From: Bacteroidales bacterium
GTDB taxonomy: Bacteria; Bacteroidota; Bacteroidia; Bacteroidales; Muribaculaceae
Length of the DNA: 64,000 nucleotides
Reading direction: 5' to 3'
NCBI GenBank assembly: GCA_022009815.1
Contig: CP091725.1
Coordinates: 2,542,001 to 2,606,000 of the forward strand
The position numbers were made by a program, and so were the translations under genes. Positions 25,877-36,313 of this stretch are shown here, one piece after another (the stretch's first letter is position 1; each line of letters begins with the position of its first letter). The notes under the pieces were generated by a model. It saw nothing but the letters and a program-made list of their open reading frames with translations, made no database searches and had not been told where the DNA came from.

Positions 25877-27161
25877 ATTCACGAAACGACGGCAGCATTT
25901 GGACCGACTTCTTTTCGCCATCCATAAACGCTTTCAAACGTTCCGGAATCGCGACATCTCCACCTGTAAGAGAATCAACCGTTTCTTTAAACTTAGCAGG
26001 ATGAGCTGTTTCCAGACAAATTCCCACCTCATCATCCGCCAAGCATTCAGAAATAGCCCTGTAGCCCACAGCTCCATGAGGATCCAGCAAATAATTCTCC
26101 GTCTTGAATGTTGACGCCAATGTCTCTCCGATCTGAGCATCAGAGTATGTCACACCGGAAATGTCACTTTTAATCTTCTCCCACGAACAGCCGTACAGGT
26201 CAAGTATTCTTGCAAAATTGCTTGGGTCGCCAACATCCATTGCGTTGGCGATTGTCTGAATTGACGGACGAGGATTGTATTTGCCTGTTTCAAGATACTC
26301 ATAAACCACATCATTGCTATTGTTTGCCGCAATGAATCGTTTTATCGGCAAGCCCATTCGCTTCGCTATAAGTCCAGCCGTAAGGTTGCCAAAGTTTCCG
26401 CTCGGAACCGCAACAACGATCTGTGACAAATCTTCTTTCCCTGCAGCAGCCAGCTGTGCATATGCATAGAAATAATAGAACATCTGCGGCAGGAATCTTG
26501 CGATATTGATAGAGTTGGCACTTGTCAATTTCATATGAGCGTTAAGTTGCTCGTCCATAAATGCCTTTTTCACCAATGCCTGACAGTCGTCAAATGTCCC
26601 GTCGACTTCAACCGCCGTTATATTCCGTCCCAATGTCGTGAATTGAGACTCCTGTATATGACTCACCTTTCCTTTCGGATAAAGCACGTAAACGTGCACG
26701 CCATCCACTCCGAGAAAGCCGTTGGCCACTGCGCTGCCGGTATCGCCAGATGTGGCCACAAGCACATTGACAGGGCGTTTGTCTGAATCCTGTGCATTGA
26801 AATAGCCAAGCATACGGGCCATGAATCTTGCTCCTACATCCTTGAACGCCAATGTCGGACCGTGATACAGCTCCAAACAATAACGTCTATCCGCAACCTT
26901 ATGCAATGGTATGTCGAAGCTAAGTGCGTCATAGACAATACGTTTCAACACATCAGCGTCGACATCTTCGCCGAAAAGCGAATCTGCCACCGCATAAGCG
27001 ATTTCCTGGAGCGACAAGCCTCCTATATTTTTAAAAAACGCAGCCGGCAAAGTCTTTATCGATTCCGGCATATAAAGTCCCTTGTCAGGAGCAAGCCCTT
27101 TTATTATCGCTTCTTTTAGCGTCACCTCGGATGCCGCTCCGTTCGTACTATAATATCTCAT
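25851..27161 (-). CDS. thrC: Threonine synthase
   Basis: An intact 436-residue PLP enzyme that converts O-phosphohomoserine to threonine. It begins MRYYSTNGAASEVTLKEAI, and the PLP lysine lies in GPTLAFKDVGARFMARML. ATSGDTGSAVANGFLG and VPSGNFGNLTAG form the phosphate-binding parts. Size and motifs match the long proteobacterial/Bacteroidetes form. It is the last gene of the thrA-apgM-thrC operon, following apgM by six bases. Confidence 0.95.
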   Translation of the reverse strand: MRYYSTNGAASEVTLKEAIIKGLAPDKGLYMPESIKTLPAAFFKNIGGLSLQEIAYAVADSLFGEDVDADVLKRIVYDALSFDIPLHKVADRRYCLELYHGPTLAFKDVGARFMARMLGYFNAQDSDKRPVNVLVATSGDTGSAVANGFLGVDGVHVYVLYPKGKVSHIQESQFTTLGRNITAVEVDGTFDDCQALVKKAFMDEQLNAHMKLTSANSINIARFLPQMFYYFYAYAQLAAAGKEDLSQIVVAVPSGNFGNLTAGLIAKRMGLPIKRFIAANNSNDVVYEYLETGKYNPRPSIQTIANAMDVGDPSNFARILDLYGCSWEKIKSDISGVTYSDAQIGETLASTFKTENYLLDPHGAVGYRAISECLADDEVGICLETAHPAKFKETVDSLTGGDVAIPERLKAFMDGEKKSVQMLPSFREFKDFLMRE

Positions 27162-27167
27162 TATGCC

Positions 27168-28373
27168 CTATTTTAGCAATTCTTTTATAAAACCATCTGT
27201 TTCAAGCGCTCCCAACGAACCATTTATTGCAGAACACTCATTATATTCACTTATGCCATCGGCATTTTCTCCTTTGGAATAAATCATAAAAGGCACTGGA
27301 TTAGACGTGTGAGTCTTTAATCTGCATGGTGTAGGATGATCGGGCAGCACGGCTATCCTAACAGATTCCTGCATCCTGTCGGCCGCTTCAACAATAGGCT
27401 TGCACAAACGCTGGTCAAGATATTCAATAGTGCGAGTTTTTAATGCCACATCGCCTTCATGTCCAGCCTCATCGCTCGCCTCCACATGAACAAACACAAA
27501 ATCATTGTTTTTCATTGCCTCTATAGCGGCCTTGGCTTTTCCCTCATAGTTCGTGTTCCACAATCCAGTCGCGCCTTCCACAGCCACAGGCTTAAGCCCG
27601 GCATACACGCCGATTCCACGGATCAAGTCAACAGCGGAAATAACCACACCGCTTTTTATGCCAAACCGCTCCGCCAATGTAGGCATTGACGGGCGATAAC
27701 CTGGCGACCACGGCCAAATGCTGTTCGCCGGATCTTTCCCCTCTGCAATACGTTTTTTATTTACAGGGTGATTTGCCAACAACACTTGCGACTTCAATAT
27801 CAAGTCATTTATCAAATCAGCCGTTTCCTCGGCTTCCGGCACATCCGCCTTAACAAGCACTTCGCGGAAAGGCGTTCCCGGCACATCGTGTGGTGGTGTG
27901 CAGTCTATACGCTTGTCTCCACCTCTAATTTTCAACAAATGCCGATATGAGATTCCAGGATAGAAGCGCACCGTGTCAGAGCCTAATTTCTCAGAAAGGA
28001 AGGCAATCAATTCCGCAGCCTCCTCATCAGAAATGTGTCCAGCAGAATGATTCTTTATTTTACCATTCTCAACGCAAATCAAGTTGCAACGCATTGCCAT
28101 TTCTCCACGTTCAATATCCACCCCGATGCTTGCCGCCTCTAAAGAGCCACGGCCCTCAAACGTTGTCGGAAGGTCGTAGCCGAGCACCGACATATTAGCC
28201 ACCTCACTTCCTGGATGGAATCCTTCAGGCACCGTCTTAAGCATTCCCATCCTCGACCTGGGTGCCATATAGTCGAACGTCGGAGTATCAGCCGCTTGCA
28301 ATGGCGTTTTTCCATTCAATGACGGTATAGGCTCGTCTGCCATACCGTCACCAAGTATAATCACATATTTCAT
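27168..28373 (-). CDS. apgM: ApgM-type phosphoglycerate mutase family protein, possible homoserine kinase
   Basis: An intact 401-residue member of the archaeal-type cofactor-independent phosphoglycerate mutase family within the alkaline phosphatase superfamily. The metal site residues are seen in MKYVIILGDGMADEP, SEVANMSVLGYD, HVEASDEAGHEGD and LPDHPTPCRLKTHTSNPVP. Its place between thrA and thrC, exactly where thrB (homoserine kinase) is expected and absent, suggests it supplies phosphohomoserine for ThrC. That role is an inference from context and from the general conservation of this arrangement in Bacteroidetes; phosphoglycerate mutase activity is the family's default. Confidence 0.85.
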   Translation of the reverse strand: MKYVIILGDGMADEPIPSLNGKTPLQAADTPTFDYMAPRSRMGMLKTVPEGFHPGSEVANMSVLGYDLPTTFEGRGSLEAASIGVDIERGEMAMRCNLICVENGKIKNHSAGHISDEEAAELIAFLSEKLGSDTVRFYPGISYRHLLKIRGGDKRIDCTPPHDVPGTPFREVLVKADVPEAEETADLINDLILKSQVLLANHPVNKKRIAEGKDPANSIWPWSPGYRPSMPTLAERFGIKSGVVISAVDLIRGIGVYAGLKPVAVEGATGLWNTNYEGKAKAAIEAMKNNDFVFVHVEASDEAGHEGDVALKTRTIEYLDQRLCKPIVEAADRMQESVRIAVLPDHPTPCRLKTHTSNPVPFMIYSKGENADGISEYNECSAINGSLGALETDGFIKELLK

Positions 28374-28375
28374 TA

Positions 28376-30811
28376 TTATCTGATATTTGCTATGCTTATA
28401 ATATCCGCGAAGACTCCTGCGGCGGTAACTTCCGCGCCTGCTCCATATCCTTTGATTTCCATAGGATACTCCTTATATCTCTCCGTGGTTATCAATATTA
28501 CATTGTTACTGCTTTCCAATGAATAGAACAGACTGTCAGATGCCACTTCCTCAAGACCGACAGTTGCCTCGCCATTCTCAAGCCGCGCGACAAAACGCAA
28601 AACCCGTCCAGATTGCGCCGTTGCCGCCCTTCTTTTCTCGAATTCATCATCGATAGATGCAATGTTCTTGAAGAAATCCTCCGTTGTTCCCTGCATCAAC
28701 GATTCCGGAACAAACAAATTTCTTTACATCTTCAGTTTCTATCCGATATCCGGCTTCTCTCGACAAAATGACCAACTTGCGCACAACATCCTTCCCACTA
28801 AGATCCTCTCTTGGGTCAGGTTCACTGTAGCCGGCTTCTTTCGCCATCATTACAGCCTTGCTCAACGGCACTTTTTCCGACAGTACATTAAATATATAAT
28901 TCAACGTTCCCGACAGCACTGCCTCTATTTTCAATATCTTGTCACCTGAATTTATCAGACTGTTTATTGTATTGATAATCGGCAGTCCGGCGCCAACATT
29001 TGTCTCAAACAAGAATTTCACATCACGCTTGCGGGCTATCTGCTTCAGCTTCTTATAATTATCATATTTAGATGATGCCGCCAGCTTATTTGCCGCCACT
29101 ACATTTACATTGTGCGACAACAGCCGGTCATACATTGCGGCAATATCCTTTGTTGCCGTGCAGTCGACAAACACAGGATTGAAAATGTTCATCTTTATTA
29201 TTTCATCACAAATCGTTGTCGGACTGGCTACCATCTCCGATTTGCCAAGGATATCGGCATAATGCTCTATGTCGATTCCATTTCTGTCGAATATGCAACG
29301 ATGAGAGTTGGCGACCCCCACAACGTTGAGTTCCAATGCCTTATTATCCTTTAGATTGGATTGCTGATGGCGAATCTGCTCAATCAGACGCTTACCGACA
29401 TGACCCACTCCGACAATAAACAAATTCAGCACCTGATATTCCGACAGGAAGAATGAGTCGTGAATCACGTTGAGCGTCTTTCGCAAATTATCTCCATTCA
29501 CAACAAACGAAATGTTTGTCTCGGAAGCGCCCTGCGCGCAGGCAATAACACTAATACCACTCCTTCCCAATGAATTAAACAGCTTTCCAGCAATACCTGG
29601 AGTGTGTTTCATATTCTCTCCGACAACCGCTACAGTAGCCAGGTTTTTCTCGGCGGTGATACTTGTTATCTCTCCAATCTCTATTTCTTTCTCAAACTCC
29701 TTGTTCAACACCGCCACAGCCAGATCGGCGTCATCGCTTTTCAATGCAAACGTCGTGTTGTGTTCCGAAGAAGCCTGCGACACAAGAAACACACTGATGC
29801 CATTCTGAGCAAGGCATTGGAAAATCCGCGAATTGATTCCAATCACTCCCACCATTCCAAGTCCAGACACAGTAACCAATGACGTGTCACTGATTGAAGA
29901 AATTCCTTTAATAGCCCGTGAGTCCTCGTGCACCACATCATTGGAGATCTTTGTCCCAGGAGCTGCGGAATTGAACGTATTCTTTATTATGATTGGAATA
30001 TTCTTGTGAAACACCGGATAGATTGTAGGCGGATACACAACCTTTGCACCAAAGTTGCACAGCTCCATCGCTTCAACAAACGACAATTGGTCGATAACGT
30101 AGGCATTGCTTATCACTCTCGGATCAGCCGTCATAAACCCATCAACATCCGTCCAAATTTCCAACAGACGGGCATTCAACGACGCTGCGATAATCGACGC
30201 TGTATAATCGCTACCTCCTCTGCCAAGATTTGTTATATCGCCATTTTCTTTATCAGAAGATATAAAGCCAGGCACAACTGCCACTTTCCCGGAAAAACGG
30301 TCAAACACACTGCGAACAAGACTCTCCGTAGTCGGAAAATCCACCACATGCTTATTGAATTGCCTTACTGTCTTTATGAAATTCCGCGAATCAAAATATT
30401 GTGCAGAATCAATAATTCTGCTTATAATCGCCGACGAGAGTCGCTCGCCATAACTGACAATTATATCCAATGAACGGGAAGACAAATCCTTTATTAATGC
30501 CACTCCTCGATAAATGTTGCCAAGTTCTTCCAGCAAAGGATCCACAACCGAGTGCACATCCAAAGCTTGTCTTTTGGCACCATCCCATTTATCACATCAT
30601 TGTGACGCTCTATTATTTTTGCATAATTTTGCAGATATGATGTATCCCCCTTGGAGGCCATTCGTGCAGTCGCAATAAGCATATCTGTTATACCGCCCAA
30701 TGCCGACACTACGACAATCACCGGTTCTTCCTCACTCTCGACAATTCTTTTCACGTGGGTCAGGCTTTTCACCGTGCCCACAGATGTTCCTCCAAACTTT
30801 AATACTTTCAT
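28376..30811 (-). CDS. thrA: Aspartokinase/homoserine dehydrogenase ThrA, two frameshifts
   Basis: A bifunctional enzyme of about 811 residues. The aspartokinase begins MKVLKFGGTSVGTVKSL and includes FISSDKENGDITNLGRGGSDY. Two ACT modules follow (about 310-460), and the homoserine dehydrogenase has LFIVGVGHVGKRLIEQI and EAVLSGTLNYIFN. Breaks occur at 30562-30564 (one T missing in sense; repair gives KLLDVHSVVDPLL) and at the A3T3 stretch near 28716-28721 (repair leads into FVPESLMQGTTEDFF). It catalyses the first and third steps of Thr/Met synthesis; the ACT domains are expected to sense threonine. First gene of the operon. Confidence 0.9.
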
Positions 30812-30844
30812 ATAATCGTTTTTGTAGATTTATAAAATCGGGCA

Positions 30845-30852
30845 TAAAGGTA
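30845..30852 (-). promoter_or_regulatory. Probable -7 box for thrA operon
   Basis: TACCTTTA on the minus strand differs from TAnnTTTG at the last base only; a GTTG lies 20 bases upstream. It would start transcription about 30 bases before the thrA ATG. No leader peptide or attenuator hairpin like that of pheA was found. Confidence 0.4.
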
Positions 30853-31028
30853 CACATTTCATATGACTAATTCAACCCAAACTGCATTTTTATTATCATT
30901 TCGACAGATATTAAGGCTTTTTGCTTTCATTTACCCTCCATATCGCACCATCAGAGTTGATTTTGCAACATCGCACACAAAATGCGACATTAAAACAATT
31001 CCATAACACAACATTGGAAGAAATGCCT

Positions 31029-31036
31029 TAATTTTG
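31029..31036 (+). promoter_or_regulatory. -7 box for the FtsX-like permease gene
   Basis: TAATTTTG on the plus strand, 20 bases before the ATG at 31057. Confidence 0.6.
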
Positions 31037-31056
31037 CACTGTCTTAGCACAATGTT

Positions 31057-32312
31057 ATGAGATTTGAATTATTTTTTGCCAAACGATTACAATTAAACAA
31101 ACAGACAAACAACGGACGATCCGCTGTTTCGACCCTCAATGTCGCCATAACCGGAATGATTCTGGCTATAGTCATAATGGTTGTTGCGGTATCGGTTGTG
31201 ACTGGATTTAAATCAACTATAATAAACAAGATAACCAACCTTGACAGCCATATAAAAATCTTCAACAAGCACCTTGACAGTTCCGACAATATGATCAGAA
31301 GCTACATTGACTTCAACAGCGAGCTGTCTACCCTGCTGTCTTCAAAAGCCGACCCGAGAATCAAGTCTGTCTACCTGATCAGCGAGATTCCCTGTGTGCT
31401 GAAATCTCCCGACGGATTTTCCGGGCTGCGATTCAAAGGCATTTCCGGCAACTATGACTTGTCATATATCCGCAGCACATTGACTGATGGCAAAGCGGAC
31501 ATTTCCGGAAACAATGTACTTGTATCGAAGGCTACCGCCGACAAACTGCAACTTCATATCGGCGACAAGCTATACATATATTTTATGAACAACCAACAGG
31601 TCAGGATGCGCAGATGCAATATTTGCGGAATTTCAATACAGACTTCGACACTTTCGACGAACATATTCTTGTCGGGAATTTAAAAACTCTGCAGTCTGTA
31701 AACCAATGGGACGCCAGCACCGGATCATATATAGGCGTGGATTGCAAATCAGGCAACGACATTGACGACGTAAGAGCCGGCATCATCAACCGCCTGACAA
31801 AACGCATAACATCTGGGCAGACATCCTTGTCAGGCGAATTCCAACTATCAACCATACGCGAAAGCAATCCCACCCATTTCGCATGGCTCGACTTGCTGAA
31901 CACCAACATAGCCGTAGTGCTTGGACTGATGGCTTTTGTTGCGTGCTTTTCAATCATCGCATGCCTGATTATCATCGTGCTCAACAGAATAAACACCATT
32001 GGCGTACTCAAAGCGCTTGGCGCAACCGACAAAAGCATCCGGTTGATATTCATTGCCATCATGATGAAGATTTTGTTCAGCGCAATCATCATCGGCAATG
32101 CCATTGCGTTCGCACTGCTTCTCATTCAGGACAAATTCCATATAATCAAACTTGACTCAGAGTCATATTTCATGAACTACGTTCCCGTTGAATTCAGCTG
32201 GTGGCTACTTATTCTGAACATAGGTATCATTTTGCTGTCTGCAATCGTACTGCTATTACCCTCATACATCATCTCATCAATAAAGCCGTCAAAGTCAATC
32301 CGTTTTGAATAG
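31057..32312 (+). CDS. FtsX-like ABC permease (LolC/LolE type), one frameshift
   Basis: A membrane protein of about 418 residues. The N-terminus (VSTLNVAITGMILAIVIMVV) gives the first transmembrane helix, followed by a large periplasmic MacB-like core domain. Three C-terminal helices are seen (VLGLMAFVACFSIIACLIIIV, LIFIAIMMKILFSAIII, LLILNIGIILLSAIVLLL), with LNRINTIGVLKALGATDKSIR between them, the coupling-helix signature of LolC/E and FtsX permeases. One T is missing at 31631-31633. It probably acts in lipoprotein release to the outer membrane; the partner ATPase is not in the window. Confidence 0.88.
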
Positions 32313-32381
32313 CACAATATATTTGACGGCAACAACACTTACATTTTAGCGAAACAATTCGCAACATTCATAAAAATGATG

Positions 32382-32389
32382 TACTTTTG
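32382..32389 (+). promoter_or_regulatory. -7 box of the yicC-gmk-nadD operon
   Basis: TACTTTTG on the plus strand ends 18 bases before the yicC ATG at 32408. It overlaps an upstream in-frame ATG (32387), which decides against that longer start. Confidence 0.6.
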
Positions 32390-32407
32390 TGGAAAAGAAA
32401 AAGAAAT

Positions 32408-33279
32408 ATGATATTATCCATGACTGGCTATGGTAAATCGACCATCGAATGCAAAGGCAAAAGATTTACCGCTGAAATTAAATCTCTTAACAGCAAACAG
32501 ATGGACTTGTCCATCAGAATTCCTCAGCAATTCCGCGAATTTGAGTTGCCGATTCGCAGCATCATCTCGCAACGTCTTGAAAGAGGCAAAGTTGATGTCG
32601 TAATTTCAGTAGAGACCATCTCTGCCGACTCAACAACTACCATAAATCAGTCTGCAGCTGCAGCCTACAAACTTCAAATTGAAGAATTGGCTAAAAATCT
32701 CCAGATACCGCTTCCTCAAGATTGGCTAAGCGTTTTAATCAAACTGCCAGACGTTTTGAAAACGGATGTGTCGGAAATCGATGATGCCGAAAAAGACTCA
32801 TTGTTCTCTGTTGTGAACAATGCAATAGAAGGACTTGTGGAGTTCCGCACACAAGAAGGCAACCGCCTTGCCACTTTCTTTAAAGACAAAATACACTGCA
32901 TTCAGGATTTGCTCAACGAAGTGCCTCAATACGAGAACGAACGTGTGACAAAAATCAAAGCCGCATTCAGGAATCGCTTGAGAAACTCGGAGATGTAGAC
33001 TACGACAAAAACCGATTTGAGCAGGAAATGATATTCTACATCGAGAAACTTGACATCACAGAAGAAAAACTTCGCTTGCAGAACCATCTCGACTACTTTA
33101 TCTCGACTCTCAACGGAAACCATGGACAAGGGAAAAAATTGGGATTCATCAGTCAGGAGATGGGCCGTGAAATCAACACTATGGGATCAAAGGCAAATCA
33201 AGCCGAACTGCAAAAGGTTGTGGTCAGAATGAAAGACCAACTCGAACAGATTAAAGAACAGGTGCTGAATGTCATGTAA
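32408..33279 (+). CDS. YicC family endoribonuclease, one frameshift
   Basis: A YicC-like protein of about 291 residues. The N-terminal domain starts MILSMTGYGKSTIECKG and continues EIKSLNSKQMDLSIRIPQQF. The C-terminal DUF1732 part has DYFISTLNGNHGQGKKLGFI and QEMGREINTMGSKAN, strongly conserved in the family. One T is missing at 32966-32967, shifting the frame at AAFQESLEKLGDVDYDKNRF. E. coli YicC has been linked to RNA decay of small RNAs. The neighbouring gmk two bases downstream is the usual partner across bacteria. Confidence 0.9.
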
Positions 33280-33281
33280 TT

Positions 33282-33851
33282 ATGAAGCAAGGTAAAATCA
33301 TAATCGTTTCCGCGCCTTCGGGCACTGGCAAGTCAACCATAATTGGAAAGCTTATGGAGGATGCAGATTTGCGTCTGCAATTCTCCGTTTCCGCCACAAA
33401 CCGCGCTCCACGCAAAGGCGAGACTGACGGTGTAAATTATCACTTCTTGACAACTGAGGATTTCCAACGTCTCATCTCAGAGAATGCCTTTGTTGAATAC
33501 GAGGAGGTGTATCCCGGACGATTTTATGGAACTCTCAAATCCGAGGTTTCAAAGATTCTCGAATCGGGGCACAATCTCATTCTCGACATTGATGTAAAAG
33601 GAGGATTGAATGTCAAGAAGCAGTATCCCGAAGCATTGTCTTTGTTTTTTACGCCACCATCAATCGAGGTCTTGAGAGAGAGACTTGTCGGTCGTGCCAC
33701 AGACGACATCGACACAATCAACCAACGTGTCGACAAAGCTGCCTTTGAATTGACATTTGCACCACAATATGATGTCAACATTGTAAACGACGACCTTGAC
33801 AAAGCCGTTGCAAAGACGCGCGAAGTAATTGAATCATTCATTTCCAAATAA
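33282..33851 (+). CDS. gmk: Guanylate kinase
   Basis: An intact 189-residue enzyme that phosphorylates GMP to GDP with ATP. It has P-loop SAPSGTGKSTIIGKL (about 9-23), then SATNRAPRKGETDGVNYHFL for GMP binding and RVDKAAFELTFAPQYDVNIVND near the C-terminus. Its stop overlaps the nadD ATG by one base. Part of the yicC-gmk-nadD operon. Confidence 0.95.
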   Translation: MKQGKIIIVSAPSGTGKSTIIGKLMEDADLRLQFSVSATNRAPRKGETDGVNYHFLTTEDFQRLISENAFVEYEEVYPGRFYGTLKSEVSKILESGHNLILDIDVKGGLNVKKQYPEALSLFFTPPSIEVLRERLVGRATDDIDTINQRVDKAAFELTFAPQYDVNIVNDDLDKAVAKTREVIESFISK

Positions 33852-34429
33852 TGAAAATCGGTGTTTTCGGTGGTTCTTTCAATCCCATCCACATAGGTCA
33901 CTGCATTGTAGCCAGCCATATTCTGCAATCATCAGAGCTTGACGAGGTTTGGCTCAACGTATCGCCACAAAACCCTCTGAAAGAAGAAACAAGCGATGCG
34001 ATGTCGCAACACAGGCTGAACATGGCGAGACTTGCGATTGACGGATGCGACGGCCTCAAAGTGTGCGACGTGGAGTTTCACATGCCTGTCCCATCATACA
34101 CCATATCAACCTTACGCGAATTAAAACGCATATATCCAGAGCACGATTTCAAGCTGATTATCGGCAGCGACAATTGGCTTATCTTCGACAGATGGAGAGC
34201 CTTCGATGAAATTATCGCCGATTTTGGAGTTGTCATTTACCCCCGGCCTGGATTTCCTCTACCTCCTGACAAAACACTGCCCGACAACGTGGAGATAGTC
34301 AAAGCGCCTGAAATAGAATTGTCGTCGACTCATATACGCCACTGTGCAAAAAAAGGTCTTGATTTACATTTTCTATTGCCAGACAAAGTGAGAGAATATA
34401 TTATGTTCAACAACCTTTATAAAAACTGA
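33851..34429 (+). CDS. nadD: Nicotinate-nucleotide adenylyltransferase
   Basis: An intact 192-residue nucleotidyltransferase of NAD synthesis, making nicotinate adenine dinucleotide from NaMN and ATP. It starts MKIGVFGGSFNPIHIGHCIV with the HxGH motif and ends with the ELSSTHIRHC (SSTxIR) motif. LIIGSDNWLIFDRW is typical of NadD. Coupled to gmk upstream. Confidence 0.95.
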   Translation: MKIGVFGGSFNPIHIGHCIVASHILQSSELDEVWLNVSPQNPLKEETSDAMSQHRLNMARLAIDGCDGLKVCDVEFHMPVPSYTISTLRELKRIYPEHDFKLIIGSDNWLIFDRWRAFDEIIADFGVVIYPRPGFPLPPDKTLPDNVEIVKAPEIELSSTHIRHCAKKGLDLHFLLPDKVREYIMFNNLYKN

Positions 34430-34437
34430 GCACCAAT

Positions 34438-34941
34438 ATGACTGAAATATCAAACAACAGCATTCTGTTCATCGGACTTGCAAACGAGTATTGCCAGACG
34501 TTGGAAAGTTGCGCAAATTATGAGAAAAACGAATTTGTCGACAAGCTACTCAAACTCCTGCCACGAATATATATAGCCATTTCCGATTTTAACGAGACGG
34601 AGATTGACGACTCTGTCATAATCGATTCATACCTTGATGAAATCTATTATGACAGCGTGCGCCGCAAATTGGAGACTTTGATTGGCGAAGACGACACTAT
34701 TCTTGAAGTCTTTGAGTCGGACATGAAATTTTCCGACACGCCTATTGCCGTCAGCATATCGGAATATCTTGCCGACATTTTCCAATATCTATACGACTTC
34801 CTCCACGCAGCGAAAGACGCGACCAGCGACCAAATCAACGAATGCATGAGCTTCTGTAAGGATAATTTCAAGGTCGTTTGGGGCCAAACGCTCTGTAACG
34901 TGTTGAGAGCATTGCACCACATTAAATACGAATATAACTAA
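34438..34941 (+). CDS. DUF5063 domain protein
   Basis: An intact 167-residue acidic, helical protein of the DUF5063 family, which is restricted largely to Bacteroidetes and some other groups. No catalytic motif, signal peptide or membrane segment is visible. It lies 8 bases after nadD and 7 before the aminopeptidase, so it is co-transcribed with both. Function unknown. Confidence 0.7.
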   Translation: MTEISNNSILFIGLANEYCQTLESCANYEKNEFVDKLLKLLPRIYIAISDFNETEIDDSVIIDSYLDEIYYDSVRRKLETLIGEDDTILEVFESDMKFSDTPIAVSISEYLADIFQYLYDFLHAAKDATSDQINECMSFCKDNFKVVWGQTLCNVLRALHHIKYEYN

Positions 34942-34948
34942 TATCATT

Positions 34949-36250
34949 ATGGAACGGACAAATGCCTATTCGTTGTTGGATTTTCTCGACAACAGCCCAT
35001 GCAACTTCTTTGCCACTGCAACAATCCAACGCTATCTTGACGACAACGGATTCCAAGAGCTAAAGCAATCCGAACGATGGAATTTGGAAAAAGGCGGAAA
35101 ATATTACGTAAAAAAGAACGACACCGCCATTTTTGGATTTGTTATAGGAGAAACGCCTCTTGACCAAAGCGGATTCAATATGATTTCCGCCCATAGCGAC
35201 TCCCCTTGTTTCAGAATCAAGCCAAATCCAGAAATGCTTGCCGACGGTGTGCTTAAACTCAACACGGAGGTTTACGGCGGCCCTATACTTTACACTTGGT
35301 TCGACCGTCCATTGTCGCTTGCCGGAAGGGTCATTGTACGCAATCCACAAAATCCAGCACGACCAATCACAAGATTGATTGATTTCGCCAGTCCTGTTTT
35401 GATTATTCCGCATCTCGCAATCCACTTCAACCGAAATGTCAATGCAGGAAATCCCCTTTCAAAACAGAAAGACATGCTCCCTATCGCTGCAATTGTCAGC
35501 GACTCAATGTCGAAAAACAATTTCTTAATAGACCAAATCAAAGAGAGGCTTGAAATTGCCGACTCCAAAGACATTCTGGATTTCGACCTTATGCTCTATA
35601 ATTGCCAGAAATCGCAGCTTGTCGGCTTCAACAAGGAATTCATCTGCTCCGGCAGAATCGACGACCTCAGCATGGCTCACGCAGCATTGTCGGCGCTCCT
35701 GAACAGCGACAACCCCGCAACGACAAAAGTCATGGCAATATTCGACAACGAAGAAACGGGCAGCGGAACAAAACAAGGGGCGGCATCGCCTGTGCTTGCA
35801 TCAATACTGCATCGTGTCTCAACATGCATGGGACTCGACGACGAGGGCTTCTACCAAGCTTTGTCCAGAAGTTTCTTGTTTCTGCCGACAATGCCCACGC
35901 AGCACATCCTAACTATCCGGAAAAATATGACCCCACCAACCACCCTAAGATGGGAGGTGGTCCGGTCATAAAGATAAACGCCAACTGCAAATATATGACA
36001 GATGCTCATTCTTCAGCCATCTTCAAGGAAGTCTGCCATGCAGCCAACGTACCTTGCCAGTATTTCGTAAATCATTCGGATGTGGCAGGAGGATCGACTT
36101 TGGGCAACATTCTCACGTCGCAAATCGACATTGACGGTGTCGACGTCGGCAACCCTATCTGGGCAATGCACTCAGCCATGGAAACAGGCTCCATCGCTGA
36201 TCATGAATACGCAATTCAAGCATTCATCGAATTTCAACACAGAATTATAA
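34949..36250 (+). CDS. apeB: M18 family aminopeptidase, frameshifted
   Basis: A zinc aminopeptidase of about 433 residues of the aspartyl aminopeptidase family. Metal-site motifs are ISAHSDSPCFRIKP, GRIDDLSMAHAALSAL, FDNEETGSGTKQGAASP and, in the second frame, VNHSDVAGGSTLGNILTS with GNPIWAMHSAMETG. The main break is at 35872-35874 (one T missing; repair gives SFLVSADNAHAAHPNYPEKY). In the given sequence the frame then runs on through a terminator hairpin to 36327. A second length error at 36232-36234 would instead end it at TAA 36248-36250, before the hairpin, and I prefer that end. Confidence 0.85.
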
Positions 36251-36255
36251 CCAAA

Positions 36256-36296
36256 ACAAAAATGGCAAATTCGCTTCCCGAATTTGCCATTTTTGT
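36256..36296. terminator. Bidirectional terminator between apeB and dnaA
   Basis: An 18-bp perfect stem (36256-36273 with 36279-36296) and 5-base loop, with A-run and T-run flanks on both strands, separates convergent apeB and dnaA. It can stop transcription from both sides. Confidence 0.85.
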
Positions 36297-36313
36297 TTAT
36301 CCTTTGATTCTTT

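Noticed and set aside
30812..31056. Threonine attenuator before thrA
   Set aside because: No Thr/Ile-rich short frame and no terminator hairpin were found between the thrA start and its likely promoter.
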